This document shows, piece by piece, positions 1 to 7,135 of a stretch of 10,481 nt of DNA (position 1 is its first letter; the number at the start of each line of letters is the position of its first letter). Source of the DNA: JAFGLP01 sp050014895. GTDB taxonomy: Bacteria; Chloroflexota; Dehalococcoidia; GIF9; UBA5629. The notes under the pieces were generated by a model. That model worked only from the letters and a program-made list of their open reading frames with translations. It made no database searches and had not been told where the DNA came from. The translations under genes and the position numbers were made by a program. The DNA is taken from contig JBEKCL010000125.1 in assembly GCA_050014895.1 (NCBI GenBank), positions 1 to 10,481 of the forward strand, in the 5' to 3' direction.

Positions 1-2
1 AT

Positions 3-284
3 TTAAATCTATTGATACTGGATGAAGATATTACTCTCAATCAGCAAAATACAAAGGACATAACGGTTTCCTACGCCAATATGCAATATGCCGATCAAAG
101 AAGCAGGTTAAATGACTTGTTAAAAAGATTTGATGATAAGGAATTTGCAAATGCGGTAGAGTCTGCATGGTCCGAGTCCCTGGATGCTAAATCAAGAATG
201 GAATCCTGGACTCAGACATATAGCACTTTGCATGACAAGTTGAAAGACAGCTTCGATACACTTACAAAACAGTTAAACCCTTAG
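3..284 (+). CDS. 3' end of an unrecognised gene, truncated by the window edge
   Basis: The frame is open from the first bases to a TAG at 282-284. A TTG at 12 could serve as a start, but no ribosome-binding site is visible, so the gene most likely begins outside the window. The visible part (about 94 residues) is polar, charged and probably mostly helical, rich in Asp, Lys, Ser and Gln, with no cysteines and no membrane segment. I do not recognise the family. The stop is immediately preceded by AAACCCT (275-281), laid out as A AAC CCT in this frame. The -1 frame stays open from 236 to its stop at 431-433 and reads on in protein-like fashion (LEFDTIDFLKNPSV...), so the gene may be longer but frameshifted. 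The alternative is a normal C-terminus followed by chance open frame. Function unknown. Confidence 0.5.
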   Translation, partial: LNLLILDEDITLNQQNTKDITVSYANMQYADQRSRLNDLLKRFDDKEFANAVESAWSESLDAKSRMESWTQTYSTLHDKLKDSFDTLTKQLNP

Positions 285-562
285 AGTTCGATACCATTGA
301 CTTCCTGAAAAATCCCTCAGTTAATAAATGTAATGTGATACATAACGGCATGTATGAGTTCGGACGTATAGAGTGGTACCTGGGATTTGGTTTAGCTTCA
401 GAACATTGTTTGGTGGGCCTAAGTGTACAATAGACAGAACCTTTTCGCTATCCTTTAAACTGACTGGATAGGCTTGCATATTTCGGGCTTTTGTTTATGG
501 AACAAGTCGCCCTTGTGTGTGCCACCTACGATCTGTAAGAGAAAGATTTTGATCCGCTATGA
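285..562. other. Intergenic stretch with possible frameshifted continuation
   Basis: There is no complete gene here. The only coding-like signal is the -1 continuation of the upstream gene, about 50 codons ending at 431-433. A weak hairpin (ACAAG at 502-506 pairing with CTTGT at 512-516) lies downstream of the convergent M20 gene. It has only 5 bp and no clear T tract, so I do not call it a terminator. No tRNA, known repeat or promoter stands out. Confidence 0.3.
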
Positions 563-1921
563 CTATCTCCCGAAACGTTGCAGGACTTTATAAATGGCTT
601 CTGTGCCAAAATTGACCGCTTCTACCGGAATGCGTTCATCAGCGGCATGAATCAGATGCATCATATTAAATCCTGGAGGCAACTTCATGGGCAGGAAACC
701 GTAAGTCTGAATGCCCAGCCTGGAGAATAAGCGCGCATCTGAGATTGCAGGCATCAACATAGGCATTGGCACGCCCTGCGGATCTGCCTCCCGTAAGATG
801 CCAGCCAATGTGGGGAATAATCCCATGTCCGGCTTAGCAGGGAACGGATCATATCGCAGCAGTTCAAATTCCAGTTCGGTGCCACCGAGCTGCCGCAGTT
901 CGGCCATCAGGTCGTCAGGAGTATAGCCCGGCAATAGACGTCCATCAATCTGGAGGACAATCTCACTCGGGATCACATTAATATTCGTACCTCCGTGCAC
1001 AATGGTTGCGTTGACCGTGTTATGCAACATAGGTTCAAAGGCTTCTCCCTTCGTACTAAGTAAGTCCAATAGCCGGTCAGTCAGCCTGGGATTCAGGAGC
1101 TGACGTAGGATCACATTTGCCGGGAAGGGCAAGCCCGATGCGGTTGTCTGTATCATTTGTCGAACGACTGGCGTTATATGTACCGGCAAATGTCGCTTGT
1201 CCAGTTGCTGAAGCAAATTGCCAAGCTTTGCCATTGCACCTCCCCGGAAAGGTAGAGCGCCATGCCCACCCGGGCCACGTAAATACACCTTCATCAGGCA
1301 AACCTGCTTCTCGGCTACCTGAATGGGATAAAATCTCTGCTTATCAACATAGAAAGTGAAGCCTCCGAATTCTCCAATAGCATAACGGATATCTGTGAAC
1401 TGCTCTGGATGGTTCTCAACCAAGTACTTTGCTCCAAATTCGCCCAACCCTTCTTCATCGCTTAAAAGGGCCAGTACAACGTCACCGGCTGGGGTCAGGC
1501 CTTCCGCTTTTGCCCTCAGAAAAGAGGCCAGCATCATAGCTACGCCGCCTTTCATATCCAAAGCGCCCCGGCCCCAGATGTAGCCATCCACTATCTTCCC
1601 CTCAAATGGTGGGTGTTGCCAGGTCTGGTTTGTCGTTATCTGAACGTCCACATGCCCGTAGAGCATTAATGGCGGCGCGTTCCCCTGACCATTCAGTCGT
1701 ACGATCAGACTGGGGCGATCTGGAGCTTTAGCCAGAATAGTACTTTCACAACCTGCCTCAGTCAGCAATCCGTTGATATATTGAATACATTCGGTTTCAT
1801 TACCCGGCGGATTACTTGTGTCGAAGCGGATAAGGTTCTGCAACAACTGTTCGGGGTGTTGATAGACGGCCTGGTCACCTGAAGATGACGTAGATATTTT
1901 CCATACCTCCCTCAAGATCAT
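563..1921 (-). CDS. M20 family zinc amidohydrolase/peptidase (ArgE/DapE/CPG2-like)
   Basis: A 452-residue cytoplasmic metallohydrolase, expected to cleave an amide bond in an N-acyl amino acid or small peptide using a two-zinc centre. The M20 signature is complete: LYGHVDV with H90 and the neighbouring D92; GRGALDMKGG with the bridging ligand D122; SDEEG with general base E156 and ligand E157; a further acidic ligand E184 in GEFGG; and the C-terminal ligand H425 in IHAADERI. GPGGHGALPF lies near the start of the inserted dimerisation (lid) domain, roughly residues 200-330. Length is normal for the larger M20 members. No signal peptide is seen. The start is uncertain: the ATG at 1921 has no Shine-Dalgarno and lies about six bases from the predicted transcription start, while a good AGGGAGG sits inside the gene at codons 4-6 with no in-frame ATG, GTG or TTG after it. 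The gene stands alone and diverges from the flavoprotein gene. The exact substrate cannot be told from sequence. Confidence 0.92.
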   Translation of the reverse strand: MILREVWKISTSSSGDQAVYQHPEQLLQNLIRFDTSNPPGNETECIQYINGLLTEAGCESTILAKAPDRPSLIVRLNGQGNAPPLMLYGHVDVQITTNQTWQHPPFEGKIVDGYIWGRGALDMKGGVAMMLASFLRAKAEGLTPAGDVVLALLSDEEGLGEFGAKYLVENHPEQFTDIRYAIGEFGGFTFYVDKQRFYPIQVAEKQVCLMKVYLRGPGGHGALPFRGGAMAKLGNLLQQLDKRHLPVHITPVVRQMIQTTASGLPFPANVILRQLLNPRLTDRLLDLLSTKGEAFEPMLHNTVNATIVHGGTNINVIPSEIVLQIDGRLLPGYTPDDLMAELRQLGGTELEFELLRYDPFPAKPDMGLFPTLAGILREADPQGVPMPMLMPAISDARLFSRLGIQTYGFLPMKLPPGFNMMHLIHAADERIPVEAVNFGTEAIYKVLQRFGR

Positions 1922-1933
1922 TACGACGTGTGC

Positions 1934-1962
1934 AATCTAACACTAGCAATCTTGTAAGTCAA
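1934..1962 (-). promoter_or_regulatory. Promoter of the M20 gene, extended -10 type
   Basis: On the minus strand TTGACT (1957-1962, five of six consensus bases) is followed after 17 bp by TAGATT (1934-1939), with a TGn extension just before the -10. Transcription would start near 1927, leaving a leader of only about six bases before the ATG at 1921. That implies near-leaderless translation or a start further downstream. Confidence 0.5.
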
Positions 1963-2039
1963 CTAGATTGGGGATAATCACCAAAGTGAAACAAAACGCT
2001 AAATTGTGCAGGCCAGTTCAATCATCTGCAAAAACTTCG

Positions 2040-2068
2040 TTGACATAGATGATCGTTTAAATTATAGT
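2040..2068 (+). promoter_or_regulatory. Promoter of the flavoprotein gene
   Basis: A perfect -35 box TTGACA (2040-2045), a 17-bp spacer and TATAGT (2063-2068, five of six) form a near-consensus housekeeping sigma promoter. Transcription should start near 2075, giving a leader of about 30 nt. This leader carries the purine-rich ribosome-binding site AAGGGGGG (about 2092-2099) six bases before the ATG at 2106. Confidence 0.65.
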
Positions 2069-2105
2069 CCAGACAACAAAAATAATAATTGAAGGGGGGC
2101 ATTGG

Positions 2106-3608
2106 ATGTCTGATTACGATGCAATTGTTATTGGCGCAGGCGTTGGCGGGTTGGGGATTGCCGCTCTACTTGCGAAGAAGGTTAGAAGAGTATTGCTTCT
2201 GGAACAGAGTGACAGAGTGGGCGGATTTTGTTCCACTTTTGAAAAAGATGGCTTTCACTTTGATCTTGGCGCATCGATAATTGAAGACATTCAAATCATG
2301 AACTGGTTGTTCCAGAGACTTGGCACAACACTGCGCAATGAAGTGGAATTAATTGCCCCAGACCCCAGTTTCACGGTTGTCTTAAAAGATGGGACGAAAA
2401 TGAAATATCCGCTTTCCATTGAGGAATCCGCAAAGGAGATAGGCAAGATATCTCCCGGCGATGTTAATAGCTGGTATGCCTATTGCAACTATATGAAGGA
2501 GTTCAATGAAGCAGTATTAAGTGGTTTCTTTGCAAAGCCGGCGAACACATTATCGGATGTCTTCAAGATGTTTGCCGAAACACCGAGAATGCTCAAGTTT
2601 ATGCCGCTTTTTAACAAAAATTATCAACAAGTAATCAGGTCATTTTTCAAAGATGAAAAGATCCGCGAGTCATTATCTTGCCAGAGTTTTTATGCCGGCT
2701 TGCCGCCCGAGCTTGCCGCTGGAATATATGCAGTGCTGCCTTATTCAGAACATGAGGGTATCTATTATAGCAAAGGAGGAATGATCGCAATACCTGAAGC
2801 CCTTCAGAGAATAGGCGAAAAGTCCGGCCTGAAAGTGAAACTGAATACCCTTGTTAAGAGCGTCATTATCAAAGACCACAGAGCAGTCGGGGTAATTCTA
2901 GGAGATGGGACAGAGATTACGGCGGACCTGGTAATATCCGATATTAATGCGAAAAAGCTTTATCTTGAATTGATTGGTGAAGAACATTTGCCGAAACTGG
3001 TGCGTGCGGGTGTGAAAAGCTACGAATGTTCACTGTCAAGCCCTATTATGTATTTAGGAATTGACTATCGACCGCCGCTGGATTCGCATCATACCATGTT
3101 CACTGTCCCCATGGACGAGATGAACGATTACTGGTGGAATTGTTATGAGGCAGGGCATTTCCCGGCAGAACAGTTCGGTTTAGTAAGCTGGACGACACAC
3201 TCGGATCCAAATCTGGCTCCCAAAGGGTATAACATTCTGATATTAACATTGATGCCGGGGTCATATAAATTGGACGGCACTACCTGGGAAAAGGAAAAGA
3301 AAGGCCTTATGGAAAGGATAATCAAATATTTCTCATATAAATATGTGCCCGGTCTTGAGGAGCACATAAAGGTTGCGGAGTTTTCAACACCGGAGGATTT
3401 CGAGAAAAGACTGCTAAGCCCTGAAGGCGCTACGTATGCCTTGAGACAGGATGTACCTCATACCATATGTTTTCGACCTGCCGCTAAATCTAAATCTATC
3501 AAGGGACTTTACCTTGTTGGGGCCTCCACACATCCAGGCGGCGGTGTTCCGGTAGTAATGGCATCAGCAATGAATGCCGCTGATCTGATAGAGAAATACG
3601 AAAAATAG
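2106..3608 (+). CDS. CrtI/phytoene-desaturase-like FAD-dependent oxidoreductase
   Basis: A 500-residue flavoprotein of the phytoene desaturase/carotenoid isomerase/retinol saturase superfamily. The N-terminus holds the dinucleotide-binding fold: GAGVGG at residues 10-15 and E33 at the end of the second strand, which should bind the FAD ribose, followed by the family motif RVGGFCSTFEKDGFHFDLGAS. The C-terminus (about 467-494) has the second FAD-binding signature GLYLVGASTHPGGGVPVV. Length matches CrtI-type enzymes (about 490-510 residues). The ATG at 2106 is fixed by a strong Shine-Dalgarno six bases upstream and a near-consensus promoter. No carotenoid genes (crtB, crtE) are nearby, so a role in carotenoid synthesis is not supported. 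The substrate is likely a hydrophobic polyene or other lipid-like molecule, but this is open. The gene is probably monocistronic. Confidence 0.9.
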   Translation: MSDYDAIVIGAGVGGLGIAALLAKKVRRVLLLEQSDRVGGFCSTFEKDGFHFDLGASIIEDIQIMNWLFQRLGTTLRNEVELIAPDPSFTVVLKDGTKMKYPLSIEESAKEIGKISPGDVNSWYAYCNYMKEFNEAVLSGFFAKPANTLSDVFKMFAETPRMLKFMPLFNKNYQQVIRSFFKDEKIRESLSCQSFYAGLPPELAAGIYAVLPYSEHEGIYYSKGGMIAIPEALQRIGEKSGLKVKLNTLVKSVIIKDHRAVGVILGDGTEITADLVISDINAKKLYLELIGEEHLPKLVRAGVKSYECSLSSPIMYLGIDYRPPLDSHHTMFTVPMDEMNDYWWNCYEAGHFPAEQFGLVSWTTHSDPNLAPKGYNILILTLMPGSYKLDGTTWEKEKKGLMERIIKYFSYKYVPGLEEHIKVAEFSTPEDFEKRLLSPEGATYALRQDVPHTICFRPAAKSKSIKGLYLVGASTHPGGGVPVVMASAMNAADLIEKYEK

Positions 3609-3744
3609 GGTTTAGCTAAGATTTTGAATTAGTAGTAGACCGCATAATAAGGTTTTGTCATTGCTGTGTGGGTACATCAAAATGGCTATGAGTGGGCGGT
3701 TTTACTAACAGGTGATTGAACAATTCGGGCCATGCTTTAACGCA

Positions 3745-3774
3745 TTGCGACAGTATAATCGCCCGCTGTATACT
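3745..3774 (+). promoter_or_regulatory. Candidate promoter(s) of the PfkB kinase gene
   Basis: A perfect -10 hexamer TATAAT lies at 3754-3759 but has no good -35 box at 16-18 bp. An overlapping alternative pairs TTGCGA (3745-3750, four of six) with TATACT (3769-3774, five of six) at 18 bp. Either would give a leader of roughly 100 nt before the kinase start at 3879, containing the hairpin at 3802-3835. Confidence 0.35.
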
Positions 3775-3801
3775 TTTCGGCAGGATGTTGCCAAAGGATG
3801 A

Positions 3802-3835
3802 GGACCGTCTCTGTCACTTACGACACGACCGGTCC
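3802..3835 (+). promoter_or_regulatory. Leader hairpin upstream of the kinase gene
   Basis: GGACCG (3802-3807) pairs perfectly with CGGTCC (3830-3835). Inside, TGTC (3812-3815) pairs with GACA (3822-3825), leaving a symmetric 4+4 internal loop and a 6-nt terminal loop. The structure sits in the predicted 5' leader about 45 nt before the start codon, far enough to leave the ribosome-binding site free. It is not followed by a T tract, so it is not a simple terminator. It may be a cis-regulatory or mRNA-stability element, or chance. Confidence 0.3.
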
Positions 3836-3878
3836 AATACCTCGCTCTCGTCGACGGAGAAGGAGAATAATTTCTGAT

Positions 3879-4814
3879 ATGATTCTGACCGTCACGCTCA
3901 ATCCCGCCATAGACCGAACTTACTTTGTCAAGGATTTCTCGTGGAACCGCACCATTCGCGCCTCGCAATCCGTTGTAGGCGTGGGTGGCAAGGGCACCGA
4001 CGCCTCTTGTGTTCTGGGTGAGCTTGGCTATGCCAGCCTGGCGCTCGGTTTTGCGGCAGGCGATACTGGAAGGCTGATGAACAGAATGATGCGGAAACAC
4101 GGTTGTAAGACCGATTTTGTCTGGGTGGATGGCGAGACCCGCACCAATATCGTCATTGTAAGCAGTGAGTGCCAGTGCCAGAGTACGATCACCGAACCAG
4201 GTCTTCAAATTGGTATGAGGGAACTTGAGAAGCTCAAGGATAAGTTCAGCGCAGCCTTGAAAAAGGCCTCATGCGTGCTCATCGGCGGACCTGTTCCACC
4301 AGGGCTGGACGCTTCAATCTATACTGAACTGGTCAAACAGGCCAGGGACGCCGGGCTGCCCGTGGTACTGGATGCCAGCGGCCCCGGGCTTAAGGCCGGC
4401 ATGGAAGGACGCCCGACTATCGCCAAGCCCAATATCGACGAGATAGCCGAGCTTTATGGCCGTCCCGTCACTACCATAGAGGAAGCTTATAAAGCCGGCA
4501 GGGAACTTCAAGATAAATATGGCGCCGCCCTGGTTATCACGCTGGGCAAAGAGGGCGCACTGGCCGTATTGCCCGGACGCGCCTACCGCATACCCGTGCT
4601 TCAAATACCAGTTATCAGCACCGCTGGCGCCGGGGATGCCGTTCTGGCCGGCATGGTGGTCGCCCTGTCCACTGGCAAACCTATGGAGGACGGCCTGCGC
4701 ATTGGCTTTGCCGCGGCCTCCGCCGTCTGCCTTAGCAGCGCCACCGCCGATTGCTGCAAGGCGGACGTAGAGAGGCTGCTGCCACAGGTGGAGTTGGTGG
4801 AGTACGTGGGGTAG
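3879..4814 (+). CDS. PfkB-family kinase, 1-phosphofructokinase/tagatose-6-phosphate kinase type
   Basis: A 311-residue ribokinase-fold kinase expected to transfer phosphate from ATP to a ketohexose phosphate (fructose-1-phosphate, tagatose-6-phosphate or a relative) in the cytoplasm. The N-terminus MILTVTLNPAIDRTY is the FruK/LacC hallmark and decides the start. The substrate glycine motif VGGKG (35-39) follows, then IGGPVPPG, KPNIDE and the catalytic block TAGAGDAVLAG with base D253. The usual length for this group is about 310. The motif after GGKG reads TDASCV rather than the typical INV(A/S)RV, replacing an asparagine (D41) and an arginine (C44) that are generally conserved. An AGGAG (3861-3865) lies 13 nt before the ATG, which is longer than usual. 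The gene is GC-richer than its neighbours and converges on the operon ending at 4875. Kinase identity is firm; substrate is not. Confidence 0.9.
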   Translation: MILTVTLNPAIDRTYFVKDFSWNRTIRASQSVVGVGGKGTDASCVLGELGYASLALGFAAGDTGRLMNRMMRKHGCKTDFVWVDGETRTNIVIVSSECQCQSTITEPGLQIGMRELEKLKDKFSAALKKASCVLIGGPVPPGLDASIYTELVKQARDAGLPVVLDASGPGLKAGMEGRPTIAKPNIDEIAELYGRPVTTIEEAYKAGRELQDKYGAALVITLGKEGALAVLPGRAYRIPVLQIPVISTAGAGDAVLAGMVVALSTGKPMEDGLRIGFAAASAVCLSSATADCCKADVERLLPQVELVEYVG

Positions 4815-4874
4815 CAGGCTTGAATGTTAACAGCCGCAGCAATACAGTCGATATCGTTCATAAGTAATTAGAAA

Positions 4875-5918
4875 TCAGCCGGTCTCATTTCTTATTCCGG
4901 TATATACGTCAACAATCTCCCCCAACGTAACTTCCCGGGCGTTGTTTGCCAGGTGTCTTTCATCAGCGGCTACCTCCTTGGCCATCTCCGGAATGTTCCA
5001 GGCGATTGCAGGGATAACACAGTACCTTCCACGGAAGGATTTCAATGCATCAGCATAGCCTGCATCGAATCGATTAAGCTCCAATAAATAAGGCAGTATA
5101 AGTGCCAGGGCCTGGCCATGCGGCATCCCCTGATTGGATAATGGATTAGCCAGGGCGTGTCCTAACGTTGTCCCTGTATTGGCCAATGCCATTCCGGCCA
5201 TAAGACTCCCCATTGCAATATTTCGTCGGCCTTCTGCGTCGCCTGATAAGGCGCGATCAATATTTCCTTTGATCATAAGATATGCATCCAATGCCAGCGC
5301 CCGCACTATGGGGTTCCCCTTCCTGGAGCCATAACTTTCTACTGCGTGCGCCATGGCATCCAGGGCTGAACCGACCATTCCTGTAGCGGACAAGGTTGTT
5401 AAAAGGTTGGGGTCTACTATGGCAATGTCTGCCGCAAGTTTGGGGTCGGAGAAGCTTTTCTTTCGTCCGCCAACCTTAATGACAGAGTTGTAAGTGACTT
5501 CGCTGCCGCTTCCGGCCGTTGTAGGAATCATAATCTTGGGCAACTTAATTTCCGTGGCAATTTTTTTTGCCACATCCAGGACACTCCCGCCGCCCAGTCC
5601 AACTACAAAATCGGGGCCTATCTTGTCCGCGAATGTTCGGCATTTGCTCACGTCTTCAGCAGAAGGCTCCGGCGGCGCAGATGGATAGATTGCGTAATTC
5701 AGTCCAGCTTTGTTGAGACAAGAGAATATTTCTTTCACCGATGGCCTTTCAGACATGCCGGTACTTGTGACAATAAGTACCTTACTCCCGCATAGTTGTT
5801 TGATTTCGCCCGGCAATCTGCTTACCGTTCCTTCGCCAAATATAATCTTTGTACGTAGCGTAAAATCAAAGCCGTTGTTGCCGGCGGGAAAGAAATAATT
5901 GGACAATTCGTTTTTCAT
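4875..5918 (-). CDS. Iron-dependent alcohol dehydrogenase (type III ADH), compact form
   Basis: A 347-residue NAD(P)-dependent dehydrogenase of the FucO/glycerol-dehydrogenase-like superfamily, interconverting a small aldehyde or ketone and its alcohol. The nucleotide-binding GGGS is at 109-112, followed by the IPTTAGSGSEVT segment (131-142). All four expected metal ligands are present: D187 and H191 in ALDAMAHAVESY, H254 in TLGHALANPL and H267 in MPHGQA. The C-terminus keeps the family ending (DERHLANNAREVTLGEI). It is shorter than the usual 380-390 residues: the loop between GGGSVLDVAKKIA and IPTTAG is reduced to a few residues, and part of the C-terminal helical domain after LPYLLELN is missing. 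The ATG at 5918, 17 nt after the cupin stop with GAGGA upstream, is preferred over an overlapping TTG at 5951. It is the last gene of the operon. Lactaldehyde reductase is attractive from context but unproven. Confidence 0.88.
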   Translation of the reverse strand: MKNELSNYFFPAGNNGFDFTLRTKIIFGEGTVSRLPGEIKQLCGSKVLIVTSTGMSERPSVKEIFSCLNKAGLNYAIYPSAPPEPSAEDVSKCRTFADKIGPDFVVGLGGGSVLDVAKKIATEIKLPKIMIPTTAGSGSEVTYNSVIKVGGRKKSFSDPKLAADIAIVDPNLLTTLSATGMVGSALDAMAHAVESYGSRKGNPIVRALALDAYLMIKGNIDRALSGDAEGRRNIAMGSLMAGMALANTGTTLGHALANPLSNQGMPHGQALALILPYLLELNRFDAGYADALKSFRGRYCVIPAIAWNIPEMAKEVAADERHLANNAREVTLGEIVDVYTGIRNETG

Positions 5919-5934
5919 TGGCGGATTCAAGTCC

Positions 5935-7131
5935 TCAGGCGCTCGGCCCAAAATGCTTCAACATTACCAGGTCCTCAAACTCGCTGGTATTCTTGATCGA
6001 TATCCCTGCCCTGGCCGCTTTGTAGCTGACAAAGAGCTCATCCCCTGTCATCTGGCCGAAGCGTATCATGGCCGGTGATTCAATCTCAACAACGCCGAAA
6101 GTTCCCCTTCCTTGCAGCACTATAACTCCGTAGGCATCCTTATCCCGGATAGTAACCGTACTGCCTGGAAATACAGTAAGCTCAGTTGCACTGAAATAGG
6201 GGGATTTATATACGACATGATATTCTGCGTAGCCTGAAGCCTTCATTTCCTTAAGTGGTTTTACGGGCACTGGGGATAGAAACCTGTTTTCGTAAAAATT
6301 CGGGTCCGTATTTAATTCCCAATCTATCATTTCTATCAGGTAATCGATGTCATTATGGTGTTCTTCCGGCACGTCTTTGACCAGAAGATCGCGTGGGACA
6401 CGTTTATTCCAGGTGAGGGACTGATACATGCCGTAAACATCCGATGCCCGCTGCGGCTCGTAAGTAAGAAGCGAACCCGGCGCGTGCAGCACGCCCGGCG
6501 GTACATCCCAACCCGTTCCCGGGACGAGGCGGTAGGCGCGGGATAGGTTCAATATCCCGTTGTCGCCGCGGTCCCAATTCTTGAGGCAACGATATACAGC
6601 ATCCTTAGTAGTTCCCGGATTCAAACCAAAATATGTATGGGGAAAACAGCCGTCATGATTATTTAGCTGTTTTGGAAAATAGTATCCCTCAGGTTTTCCC
6701 TTTCGACCCACGCGGGCAGCAAATTTATCATCCTGATGAAGGTGGAGCGGCAGAGGCTCAAGGTTATCGAAGAATTTACTGTATATGGTCCATCCGCCGT
6801 GTTTCTTCATCGCCTTTGACCCAAGTATTTCATTACCCATTAGTTCGATTGCTTCCTTAAAAAGGAAGTTGCTGTTTTTACGCCCGTCATCGCAATAGAT
6901 ATAGCTAAGTCCCTCGTCTTCAGGCGTCCCCGGGCCATTATCCGCTTTTGTAGTGGACGCGAACCATCGCTCGTCAATGCCGCCGCGGCTGGCACCCAAA
7001 GAATAGTAGTCATCGGGGTGAAGCTTAAGTCTCCGGCCTGGAATGCAGAAAGACCGCGGGACCCAGGTGGGCGACAGTCGAAGAATGCCATTTCCTTTAT
7101 TCAGAGTAGTTTCTAATAGTGATTTTTTCAT
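5935..7131 (-). CDS. Type I phosphomannose-isomerase-like bicupin
   Basis: A 398-residue cytoplasmic cupin resembling class I mannose-6-phosphate isomerases, which interconvert an aldose phosphate and a ketose phosphate at a zinc site. The sequence follows the PMI order: GGIDERWFAS (50-59); TIYSKFFDNLEPLPLHLHQDD (115-135), matching the PMI pattern around LSxQVHPDD; EGYYF (148-152); then VPPGVLHAPG (210-219), the counterpart of IPAGTVHALG. Candidate metal ligands are H130, H132, E148 and H216. The C-terminal portion (about 300-398) looks like the second cupin. It is longer than short bacterial PMIs of about 315 residues. The ATG at 7131 follows the glycosidase stop by 4 nt with only a weak GGGA upstream, suggesting translational coupling. 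The longer overlapping start at 7185 is less likely. An isomerase, an epimerase or a non-enzymatic sugar-binding cupin all remain possible. Confidence 0.75.
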   Translation of the reverse strand: MKKSLLETTLNKGNGILRLSPTWVPRSFCIPGRRLKLHPDDYYSLGASRGGIDERWFASTTKADNGPGTPEDEGLSYIYCDDGRKNSNFLFKEAIELMGNEILGSKAMKKHGGWTIYSKFFDNLEPLPLHLHQDDKFAARVGRKGKPEGYYFPKQLNNHDGCFPHTYFGLNPGTTKDAVYRCLKNWDRGDNGILNLSRAYRLVPGTGWDVPPGVLHAPGSLLTYEPQRASDVYGMYQSLTWNKRVPRDLLVKDVPEEHHNDIDYLIEMIDWELNTDPNFYENRFLSPVPVKPLKEMKASGYAEYHVVYKSPYFSATELTVFPGSTVTIRDKDAYGVIVLQGRGTFGVVEIESPAMIRFGQMTGDELFVSYKAARAGISIKNTSEFEDLVMLKHFGPSA

Positions 7132-7135
7132 AAGT

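Larger units (their letters stand above)
3609..3878. other. Intergenic region before the kinase gene
   Basis: About 270 bases between the flavoprotein stop and the kinase start. It holds the candidate promoter and leader hairpin listed separately. An open frame extends the kinase upstream to 3798, but it adds 27 residues dominated by an arginine run that is unlike the family N-terminus, so I treat it as non-coding. A long-range pairing of ACCGC (3639-3643) with GCGGT (3696-3700), followed by TTT, is too loose to call a terminator. Confidence 0.35.

Noticed and set aside
502..516. Hairpin ACAAG/CTTGT as terminator of the M20 gene
   Set aside because: The stem is 5 bp and no T tract follows on the minus strand; too weak to call.
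3798..3878. Longer kinase start at 3798 adding 27 residues with an arginine run
   Set aside because: The family N-terminus begins at MILTVTLNP; the added segment overlaps the leader hairpin, is unlike PfkB proteins and has no ribosome-binding site.
3705..4208. 167-residue open frame on the minus strand over the kinase gene
   Set aside because: It is antisense to a well-supported PfkB kinase, has no recognisable motif and no promoter or ribosome-binding site; it is an artefact of GC-rich coding sequence.
5918..5951. TTG start of the dehydrogenase at 5951, overlapping the cupin gene
   Set aside because: The added 11 residues are not family-like and the ATG at 5918 gives the normal N-terminus with a GAGGA upstream.
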